Source: DASPJL01 sp035628645 (GTDB lineage: Bacteria; Bacteroidota; Bacteroidia; Cytophagales; Cyclobacteriaceae). Taken from it: a stretch of 22,247 nt of DNA. Below, one piece after another: positions 1 to 6,476 of the stretch (positions within the stretch are counted from its first letter, which is position 1; every line of letters begins with the position of its first letter). The DNA lies in contig DASPJL010000118.1 in the NCBI GenBank assembly GCA_035628645.1, positions 1 through 22,247 of the forward strand, in the 5' to 3' direction. A program made the position numbers and the translations under genes. The notes under the pieces were generated by a model that worked only from the letters and a program-made list of their open reading frames with translations, was not told where the DNA came from and did no database searches.

Positions 1-1185
1 ACCGGTAATCAGGAAATCGGTTCTTATAATTCCATTACCCGATACCAAAACTTTGGCGGACATTCAAACAGGACAGATTATGTTTCAGGTTCAAATCGAA
101 TGATTGGTGTTGCCAGAGCAAATATCGGTAACAGTGACTTAAGCTGGGAGTCCACAGCATCTTTTGACATCGGAATTGATGTCGGATTACTCCAAAACAG
201 GATTTCTTTTACTGCCGATTATTATAATAAAAAAACCACCGACCTATTGTTGAATGTATCTATTCCTGCTACTTCAGGTCATGGTTCTATATTGCTTAAT
301 GCAGGAAGTGTAAGCAATAAAGGTTTTGAATTGGGCCTTAATGCGCAGATTCTTCAAGGGAAAAAATTAAACTGGTCAAGTAGTATCAATTTTTCCCGTA
401 ACAGAAATGAAGTTCTTGATTTAAGCGGAGAAACTGAAAGATTTGTAGGAAGCTCTAGTTCCAGCATTTTTGCGGGATCCAATCCTGGAACCAACGTGCT
501 AAGGGTCGGGGAACCAATGGGATCTTTTTATGGATATCAATTCCTTGGGATCTGGCAAACGCCAGAGGAGATTGCAGCAAGCGGTATGAAAGACACTAAA
601 ATTCGTCCTGGTGATCCACGGTATGCAGATCTTGATGGCAATGGCTTGATCAATGGAGATGACCGTTCTATTATCGGAAGGTCACAACCTGATTTTATTT
701 ATGGTTTTGTAAACAATCTTTCTTATGGCCCGCTGACTCTTACTGTTTTGATACAAGGGGTGCAGGGTGCTGATATTCTAAATCTTAACAGGTATGAACT
801 TGAAAATGGTTTTACTACCACCAATAAGGTGAGATCAGTTAAGGATAGCTGGACCGGTCCGGGAACAAGCAATACAATGCCAAAAGCAAACAGCGTGGTA
901 AGAAGATCAACCGGAGTTACCAGTGATATTGTAGAAGATGGAAGTTTCTTAAGAGTGAAAACAATAACCCTGGGATATGATATTCCTCTTCCTTCAAGTA
1001 TTAAAAATACCATCAAGTCTGCAAGTATTTACGTGACTGGTCAAAACCTGATCACTTTCACCAAATATTCAGGTTATGATCCTGAAGTTAATTCATTTGG
1101 GTCTGAAACCTTAAGTCCGAACACAGATTACAATGCTTATCCAAGTTCAAAGACCTACATAGCTGGTATAAGGTTTGGATTTTAA
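1..1185 (+). CDS. SusC/RagA-type TonB-dependent outer-membrane transporter, C-terminal part (5' end outside window)
   Basis: The frame is open from base 1, so only the last 394 residues are present. The first ATG inside the window (100) is internal, not the start. The sequence shows the distal beta-barrel of a SusC protein: alternating aromatic/polar strands, a segment RPGDPRYADLDGNGLINGDD (a loop common in SusC proteins just before the last barrel strands), a YVTGQNL strand, and a C-terminus ending in the aromatic IAGIRFGF expected of a BAM substrate. SusC proteins import oligosaccharides or other large ligands through the outer membrane with SusD as the lid. The next gene on the same strand is SusD, which confirms the pairing. 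The plug and TonB-box regions lie upstream of the window. Substrate cannot be read from this part alone. Confidence 0.95.
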   Translation, partial: TGNQEIGSYNSITRYQNFGGHSNRTDYVSGSNRMIGVARANIGNSDLSWESTASFDIGIDVGLLQNRISFTADYYNKKTTDLLLNVSIPATSGHGSILLNAGSVSNKGFELGLNAQILQGKKLNWSSSINFSRNRNEVLDLSGETERFVGSSSSSIFAGSNPGTNVLRVGEPMGSFYGYQFLGIWQTPEEIAASGMKDTKIRPGDPRYADLDGNGLINGDDRSIIGRSQPDFIYGFVNNLSYGPLTLTVLIQGVQGADILNLNRYELENGFTTTNKVRSVKDSWTGPGTSNTMPKANSVVRRSTGVTSDIVEDGSFLRVKTITLGYDIPLPSSIKNTIKSASIYVTGQNLITFTKYSGYDPEVNSFGSETLSPNTDYNAYPSSKTYIAGIRFGF

Positions 1186-1301
1186 ACAATTATTTAAAAA
1201 ATATTGAATCATGAAATAGCCATAATTGTAAAATTCCCTCACGAGAATGAATATCCAATGGCGTATTCCATGTGGCAATTAAAAAAACAAATTACATACA
1301 C

Positions 1302-2738
1302 ATGAAAAAGTATATAGGATTCGTTGCTATATTTTTAACAACCCTCTTGTCTTGTCAAAACTTTCTGGAAGAGACTCCTGAGGATTTTTTGGGAACCAAC
1401 TTTTATCAGAATGAAAAAGATGCAGACATCGGATTGAATGGAGTGTTTGGTCAATTGCAGGCACAAACGTATTATCAAAGAACGGTTTGGCTTATTACTG
1501 AACTGACAGGTGAATATTTACAAACCGCCTTGGTAAATGCTCCCCGTCAGGAGCTTGAGCATTATACTTATACCGACACCAATAGTGAGATCAATAACTG
1601 GTGGAGAAGCGCTTACTCAATGATTAACCGTGCCAATGACTTGATTGAGAAAGTGCCTCTGATAGAAATGGATGAGGTCAAAAAGAATAACATTGTTGGA
1701 AACGCCCGCTTCTTAAGAGGAATGGCTTATTTTGATCTGGTTCGAAGTTTTGGAGATGTGCCGCTAGTAACGGTTACCATAAAAAGTCCAAGTGATGATT
1801 TGCGTCCTTCCAGAACACCTATTGCTGAAGTTTATGCTCAAATAGTAGAAGACCTGACTTTTGCTGAAGCCAATTGTTTGAAGGAAAGTGAAATTCCTGC
1901 AAGTGAAAAAGGACGTATCTCAACCGGCGCTGCTTCTGCAATGCTGGCTAAAGTCTATCTTACAAGAGCTACCACATCTGCTGCTCAGCCTGGCGACAAT
2001 GAAGCAGCGCTTGCAGCATGTAATAAGGTGATCAATTCCAATGAATATAAATTATTGCCAACTTACAGTGATATTTTTGACCCGGAAAAAGAAAACGGAG
2101 AAGAACACATCTTTTCTATCCAGTTTGATTTGCCTCCAAGCATCGGAAACATTACCATTCAAATGCAATATCCGGCAGAAAAAGCATTGGTTGGCGGAGC
2201 TGGAGCAGGTTCTTTCAAGGTAAATCCAACATTTGTAGAGTCTTATGCTGCCAATGATGTACGTAAGGCATGGAATGTTTCTGATTCGGCGGGAGATAAG
2301 AAATTGTCAAATTACTTCTTCTATAAATACAGAGATCCTATTAGACAAGGAAATAATTCAAGGGCCAATTGGTTGGTATTGCGATATGCAGATGTACTGT
2401 TAATGCAATCCGAGGCGATCAATAATATTGATCCTGCTAACAATGAGAAATTTACAGGGATAAATTTAGTACGCGAAAGAGCAGGTTTGACAATGCCCCT
2501 TGATGCTGCAACTGTGCCTACTAAAGAAGATTTTATCGACGCACTTGTAGACGAAAGAGCCTGGGAACTATGCCTTGAAGGACACAGAAGGTTTGACTTG
2601 CTGAGATTTGGACGATTAAAGGAAAAACAACTTGAGACGTATGGTCTAAACCTTGAAGATAAATACCTTTTATTTCCTATACCACAATCGGAAACCACGT
2701 TGAATCCAAACCTACTTCCAAATAATCCTGGCTTTTAA
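1302..2738 (+). CDS. SusD/RagB-family nutrient-binding outer-membrane lipoprotein
   Basis: 478 residues from the ATG at 1302. A GTG at 1272 would extend the frame by ten residues, but the ATG puts a proper lipoprotein signal first (MKKYIGF..., hydrophobic core, then LLSC with lipidated Cys18), so I chose it. Family marks are FLEETPEDF directly after the lipid anchor, a helical TPR-like N-terminal half with ARFLRGMAYFDLVRSFGDVPL, and the C-terminal signature ERAWELCLEGHRRFDLLRFG. SusD forms the surface lid that binds glycan and closes on SusC. It lies 116 nt after the SusC gene on the same strand and upstream of GH88, consistent with one polysaccharide utilisation locus. Full length for the family. 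Ligand not predictable. Confidence 0.95.
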   Translation: MKKYIGFVAIFLTTLLSCQNFLEETPEDFLGTNFYQNEKDADIGLNGVFGQLQAQTYYQRTVWLITELTGEYLQTALVNAPRQELEHYTYTDTNSEINNWWRSAYSMINRANDLIEKVPLIEMDEVKKNNIVGNARFLRGMAYFDLVRSFGDVPLVTVTIKSPSDDLRPSRTPIAEVYAQIVEDLTFAEANCLKESEIPASEKGRISTGAASAMLAKVYLTRATTSAAQPGDNEAALAACNKVINSNEYKLLPTYSDIFDPEKENGEEHIFSIQFDLPPSIGNITIQMQYPAEKALVGGAGAGSFKVNPTFVESYAANDVRKAWNVSDSAGDKKLSNYFFYKYRDPIRQGNNSRANWLVLRYADVLLMQSEAINNIDPANNEKFTGINLVRERAGLTMPLDAATVPTKEDFIDALVDERAWELCLEGHRRFDLLRFGRLKEKQLETYGLNLEDKYLLFPIPQSETTLNPNLLPNNPGF

Positions 2739-2763
2739 ATTTCCTTAAAGGGCCATTCTGTCT

Positions 2764-2793
2764 GAAGTGCAGTGAGTATTCTTGCTGCACTTC
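2764..2793 (+). other. Hairpin between susD and GH88 gene
   Basis: Perfect 9-bp stem (GAAGTGCAG / CTGCACTTC) with a 12-nt loop, 25 nt after the susD stop. No T-run follows, so it may act in mRNA processing or stability, or as a weak terminator, rather than as a classic intrinsic terminator. Confidence 0.4.
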
Positions 2794-2823
2794 TACGGAT
2801 TAAAACTAAAAAGAGTATAGGAC

Positions 2824-2856
2824 AACGTTCCAAGAGTTTTAAACTTTTGGAACGTT
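2824..2856 (+). other. Second hairpin upstream of GH88 gene
   Basis: Arms AACGTTCCAAGAG and CTTTTGGAACGTT pair over 13 positions with a single G-T wobble around a 7-nt AT loop. It ends 21 nt before the GH88 ATG. It could be a leader hairpin, an attenuator at the susD/GH88 boundary, or an operator. Only the pairing is seen; the role is unknown. Confidence 0.4.
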
Positions 2857-2877
2857 TATTCACCTTATCACAAAAAA

Positions 2878-4134
2878 ATGAAGATAATTTATTATTTAAA
2901 GAAGAGAAGCTGGAATCTCTTTGCTTACAAGCCTAAGCTGAAAATATATCTGATGGCCATTTTGCTCCTGTCTTGCACAGCCATGCTGCTTAAAGATATT
3001 AAAGTAGATCAAACTTTTGCTTTTGCTGAAAAGCAAACAGCACTGATGCTTAAAGCAATTGATGCCTACATGGAAGGGAGTAAATCAGAAAACAAGAAAT
3101 CAGAGCCCGTATCTCCACGAACTATTGAAAATGGAGAATTGGTCATGGTACCTTCAAGAGATTGGACAAGTGGATTTTTCCCTGGTGAACTTTGGTATTT
3201 ATATGAATATACAAAGGATCAAAAGTGGTTGAAAGAGGCTCAAAAGTTTACGGCCAAACTGGAACCTGAAAAATGGAATGGAAAGACCCATGACATGGGC
3301 TTTAAAATATATTGCAGCTATGGCAATGGTTATCGACTTACAAAAGATGAGACTTACAAAGACATTATTATTCAATCAGCCAAAACTCTTTGTACACGTT
3401 TCAATCCTAAAACAGCCGTAATTCGCTCATGGGATCATAACCAGGATAAATGGATCAATCCCGTGATTATAGATAATATGATGAACCTTGAGCTGCTTTT
3501 TGCTGCTACCCGATTTACAGGCGATTCGTCTTTTTATCATATCGCGGTGAGCCATGCGAATACTACCATGAAAAATCATTTTCGACCTGATTACAGTTCC
3601 TATCATGTTCTCGATTATGATCCTCAAACCGGTGAAGTACTTAAAAAAAATACGCATCAGGGGAACAGTCATGAATCTTCATGGGCAAGAGGTCAGGCAT
3701 GGGCGATTTATGGATTTACCATGTGTTACCGTGAAACAAAAGACAGGAAGTACCTGGAACTTGCACAAAGAGCGGCAGATTATTTCTTAACTCAAATAAA
3801 CAAGATCGAGGATAACATTCCATACTGGGATTTTAGTGATCCAGCGATTCCAAAAGTTTCCAGAGATGCCTCGGCGGCGGCAGTAGCCGCTTCGGCCATG
3901 ATAGAGTTAAGTCAATGGAGTGAGGATAAAAGATATTTTACTGGTGCCGAACAAATGCTTCAAAGTTTGAACTCAGAAGAATATTTGGCTGAACCTGGTA
4001 CCAACGGTTTTTTCTTGTTAAAACACAGCACAGGTCACAAACCTCATAATTCTGAAATAGACGTGCCCATTGTTTATGCCGATTATTACTTTCTGGAAGC
4101 ACTAATGAGATATAAATCGCACAAGGAGAAGTAG
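2878..4134 (+). CDS. Glycoside hydrolase family 88 (unsaturated glucuronyl/uronyl hydrolase), probable lipoprotein
   Basis: 418 residues. GH88 enzymes remove the 4,5-unsaturated uronic acid left at the non-reducing end of oligosaccharides after polysaccharide lyase action, by hydrating the double bond. Visible marks are an alpha/alpha six-barrel pattern of repeated helices, RDWTSGFFPGELWYLYEYT near residue 94, the Asp pair D139 (THDMGF) and D199 (VIIDNMMNLELL), and SSWARGQAWAIYGF near 267-280. The 60-residue spacing of the Asp pair fits the two essential Asp of the Bacillus UGL (D88/D149). The N-terminus has a long basic n-region, then MAILLLSC with a possible lipidated Cys33, so export to the periplasm or outer membrane is likely. 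It follows susD. The matching lyase must lie outside the window. The uronate substrate (glycosaminoglycan, ulvan, other) cannot be decided here. Confidence 0.92.
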   Translation: MKIIYYLKKRSWNLFAYKPKLKIYLMAILLLSCTAMLLKDIKVDQTFAFAEKQTALMLKAIDAYMEGSKSENKKSEPVSPRTIENGELVMVPSRDWTSGFFPGELWYLYEYTKDQKWLKEAQKFTAKLEPEKWNGKTHDMGFKIYCSYGNGYRLTKDETYKDIIIQSAKTLCTRFNPKTAVIRSWDHNQDKWINPVIIDNMMNLELLFAATRFTGDSSFYHIAVSHANTTMKNHFRPDYSSYHVLDYDPQTGEVLKKNTHQGNSHESSWARGQAWAIYGFTMCYRETKDRKYLELAQRAADYFLTQINKIEDNIPYWDFSDPAIPKVSRDASAAAVAASAMIELSQWSEDKRYFTGAEQMLQSLNSEEYLAEPGTNGFFLLKHSTGHKPHNSEIDVPIVYADYYFLEALMRYKSHKEK

Positions 4135-4147
4135 AATACTTACCCAT

Positions 4148-4181
4148 TTGTATTAAGCCTAAGCGTGGTAATACAATTTTT
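4148..4181 (+). terminator. Intrinsic-terminator-like hairpin after GH88 gene
   Basis: Stem TTGTATTA / TAATACAA (8 bp) with a 13-nt loop, directly followed by five T, starting 14 nt after the GH88 stop. The stem is AT-rich and so weak, but placement and T-run fit the end of the SusCD-GH88 transcript. Confidence 0.45.
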
Positions 4182-4243
4182 AAAACTGTATTCAAAGTTG
4201 CTTAGCTAACAAAAATTATATTTCTTTTTTTGTTCTAAAAGTT

Positions 4244-5167
4244 ATGCATTCAAAAAAGACAACATTCATTGGAAGTAGGACACGCCTGAATTATCTTATG
4301 CTTTGTGTCTTTTTTCTTTTATTGTCAAATGCAAATGGGCAAGCCCTTAAATCAGAAAGACTAAGAATCTTAACCTCTATCAACTATCGGCAACAAGATT
4401 TTAAATGGTCCATTGCCGGAAACCTTGAAGGAATAAATCCAAATATTTATTCAGAATTGACCTGGAAAAATCTTGCCGGCCCGCGGCTCGATATAGATTT
4501 TAAATATAAACTTCTCCAAAAAGTTTACTTGCGGACGGCCTTTTCATACTCCTTTATTGTCTCTGGTTCTGTTACGGATACGGATTATGCGGAAGATAAT
4601 AGAACTCAGACCGTTTTTTATGCAGATCTTCAAAGTGATAAGGGAAGTTCTTTTGCAATTTCTCCCTCCCTGGGATATGGCTTTAATGTAACAGGACGGA
4701 TTCAGATTAATCCTTTTGTGGGATATGGTGTTTGTCAACAAAAATTTTACTTATTAGACAATGAAAACGAAGGGTTAAAATCCATTTACCAGAGCTTATG
4801 GAAGGGGCCTTTTATTTACCTAAATACTGATTTTCAGGTTTCTCAAAAGATAAACATTGAAGGAAACATTGCCTATCACCAGGTAAATTATTTAGCCAAA
4901 GCAAACTGGAACATGATTGAAGCATTCCAACATCCTGTCAGCTTCAGGCATAAGGCAAAAGGATATGGAATTGAAATGGATATGAAAATGGGACTAAAAG
5001 TCTCCAAATCAGTTTTTGTCTTTTTGTCAGGAAAATTTTTCAAATGGAGTACGGGGGAAGGGGTAGATGAATTGTACCTGGCCAGTGGTAAAACGGCCCT
5101 CACGAAATTCAATGACGCAACACTTAAAGGGTTTTCAGCCGGATCAGGAGTAAAACTACTTTGGTGA
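4244..5167 (+). CDS. Outer-membrane beta-barrel protein, function unknown
   Basis: 307 residues. A Sec signal peptide is visible (hydrophobic LMLCVFFLLL, then SNANGQ as likely cleavage site near residue 33). An internal ATG at codon 19 (4298) would give a shorter but still usable signal. The mature part is almost all amphipathic beta-strands with Gly/aromatic girdles (PSLGYGFNV, INPFVGYGV, FKWSTGEG) and the C-terminus ends in a strand finishing LLW, typical of barrels. Motifs near residues 46-68 (DFKWSIAGNLEGINPNIYSELTW) recall OM proteins distantly similar to omptin-like barrels, but I see no clear protease site and do not assign one. It sits 109 nt after the GH88 gene behind a terminator-like hairpin, so it may be a separate unit. 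Confidence 0.75.
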   Translation: MHSKKTTFIGSRTRLNYLMLCVFFLLLSNANGQALKSERLRILTSINYRQQDFKWSIAGNLEGINPNIYSELTWKNLAGPRLDIDFKYKLLQKVYLRTAFSYSFIVSGSVTDTDYAEDNRTQTVFYADLQSDKGSSFAISPSLGYGFNVTGRIQINPFVGYGVCQQKFYLLDNENEGLKSIYQSLWKGPFIYLNTDFQVSQKINIEGNIAYHQVNYLAKANWNMIEAFQHPVSFRHKAKGYGIEMDMKMGLKVSKSVFVFLSGKFFKWSTGEGVDELYLASGKTALTKFNDATLKGFSAGSGVKLLW

Positions 5168-5260
5168 CTTTAATATCTTCTCTGACATATCAATAATTTG
5201 AACTAAATTTCAAGCAGTTTCTCTCGGAATAGTTGAGTTAGGTTTAAAGTAGATTTACTT

Positions 5261-6058
5261 GTGAAATATAGTTCTCCTCAAATCAGAACCGTAAATGTAA
5301 TCCGTTACGTCACTCCTTTGCGGGAAGGTGGTTCCTTGCCAGCCATCGTAGAGGCTGACGACGGATTTTTATATGTACTCAAATTTCGGGGAGCAGGACA
5401 AGGGGCAAAGGCCCTCATCGCCGAATTGATTTCCGGAGAAATTGCCAGAACTCTGGGACTTCGTGTACCGGAAATTGTATTTGCAAACCTGGATGAAGCC
5501 TTTGGCCGAACCGAGCCTGACGAGGAGATTCAGGATTTGCTAAAAGCCAGTGTCGGCCTTAATCTTGGGCTTCATTATCTTTCCAAAGCAATTACCTTTG
5601 ATCCTTTGGTTACAACCTTGGATGCAAAACTTGCCTCTCAAATTGTCTGGCTGGATTGCCTGATCACCAATGTGGATCGCACAGCGCGAAATACGAATAT
5701 GCTTATCTGGAATAAAGAATTGTGGCTGATTGACCATGGCGCTTCTCTCTATTTTCACCACTCCTGGCAAAATTGGGAGGAACAAGCCAAGCGCCCGTTT
5801 ATACCTGTTAAAGATCATGTGTTGCTATCTCGCGCAACTGAACTGGAAACCGTTGATCACGAATTTCGATCAAAACTTAGCTCGGAACGAATACAATCCA
5901 TTGTGTCATTAATTCCTGAAGAATGGCTAACGGCAGAATCGCCTTTTGAATCCGCAAAAGAACATAGACAGGCTTATGTTCATTTTTTAGAAACACGGCT
6001 CAATAATTCAGAAATTTTTATAAAGGAGGCGCAAGATGCAAGAGAAGCAATTGTTTGA
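5261..6058 (+). CDS. HipA-like (HipA_2-type) kinase-fold protein
   Basis: 265 residues from a GTG start; no ATG fits the conserved N-terminus. It looks like a short stand-alone HipA-like protein kinase of the kind paired with DUF3037. Visible landmarks: beta-strand Lys in YVLKFRGAGQG (K41), Glu in ELISGEIARTLGLRVPE (E60), a catalytic-loop-like NVDRTARNTNML (D139, N144) and a metal-binding LIDHGAS (D158). These match the K/E/D..N/D set of the HipA kinase fold, so it is likely active. It is much shorter than E. coli HipA (about 440 aa) and lacks the HipA N-terminal region. No HipB-like HTH gene precedes it. The 3' end overlaps the DUF3037 gene by 23 nt in another frame, implying translational coupling. 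Cytosolic; substrate unknown. Confidence 0.85.
   Translation: MKYSSPQIRTVNVIRYVTPLREGGSLPAIVEADDGFLYVLKFRGAGQGAKALIAELISGEIARTLGLRVPEIVFANLDEAFGRTEPDEEIQDLLKASVGLNLGLHYLSKAITFDPLVTTLDAKLASQIVWLDCLITNVDRTARNTNMLIWNKELWLIDHGASLYFHHSWQNWEEQAKRPFIPVKDHVLLSRATELETVDHEFRSKLSSERIQSIVSLIPEEWLTAESPFESAKEHRQAYVHFLETRLNNSEIFIKEAQDAREAIV
6022..6029 (+). promoter_or_regulatory. Strong Shine-Dalgarno inside the kinase gene for DUF3037
   Basis: AAAGGAGG lies 6 nt before the ATG at 6036, inside the last codons of the kinase gene. It is a near-perfect anti-16S match, unusual in this AT-rich, SD-poor context, and it fixes the DUF3037 start. Confidence 0.7.
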
Positions 6059-6419
6059 GTATGCCGTTATTCGCGTGGTACCAAAGGTAGAGCGTGAAGA
6101 GTTTTTAAATGTCGGCGTCATTTTATATTGTCCTGCTCAAGGTTTTTTACAAACACTTTATGAGCTGAATCCTGATAGACTTCAAGCGTTTTCTGCAAAC
6201 CTGGACATTCCCGAGCTTGAGGAACGCCTTAGGGCTTTTAGTCAAATTTGTGAGGGTGGCAAGAAGGGAGGAACAATTGGTAAATTGCCTTTAGCCGGAC
6301 GTTTCCGCTGGCTTACTGCGGCGAGAAGTACGGTGGTCCAAACTTCCTGCGTTCATCCTGGTTTATGTACAGATGCAAAAGAAACGCTTGATCGTTTGTA
6401 TGAGCAGTTGGTAAAGTAA
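6036..6419 (+). CDS. DUF3037 family protein
   Basis: 127 residues, cytosolic, no signal or membrane segment. Family marks are the N-terminal FEYAVIRVVPKVEREEFLNVGVILYCP (about residues 7-34), where the phrase NVGVILYCP is the DUF3037 signature, and the C-terminal arrangement of Asp/Leu-rich helices. Function is not known. Genes of this family are often next to a HipA-like kinase gene, as here, with the two reading frames overlapping by 23 nt and a strong SD in the overlap, so the products are probably made in fixed ratio and work together. Candidate roles are kinase partner or substrate; this is inference from context. The palindromic repeat starts 4 nt after the stop codon. Confidence 0.88.
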   Translation: MQEKQLFEYAVIRVVPKVEREEFLNVGVILYCPAQGFLQTLYELNPDRLQAFSANLDIPELEERLRAFSQICEGGKKGGTIGKLPLAGRFRWLTAARSTVVQTSCVHPGLCTDAKETLDRLYEQLVK

Positions 6420-6423
6420 CCGG

Positions 6424-6454
6424 GCGATGACATCCCTCAAAGGGATGTCATCGC
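6424..6454. repeat. REP-like palindrome, copy 1
   Basis: Perfect inverted repeat: arm GCGATGACATCCCT, loop CAA, then the exact complementary arm. It sits between convergent genes (DUF3037 and the DUF3857 protein), 4 nt after the DUF3037 TAA. It matches exactly the cores of the two copies at 16230-16260 and 16924-16954, with the same CAA loop on the plus strand. It can fold in RNA from either strand, so it may act as a bidirectional transcription barrier. Confidence 0.95.
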
Positions 6455-6476
6455 TGGAATTTCCTTACAACTTCCA

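Noticed and set aside
1272..1301. GTG-initiated 10-residue extension of SusD
   Set aside because: The downstream ATG gives a textbook lipoprotein signal with Cys18; the extension would put a charged stretch before it.
5261..6419. Classical HipBA toxin-antitoxin module
   Set aside because: No HTH HipB gene, no operator-like repeats upstream, and the kinase is the short HipA_2 type with DUF3037 placed downstream.
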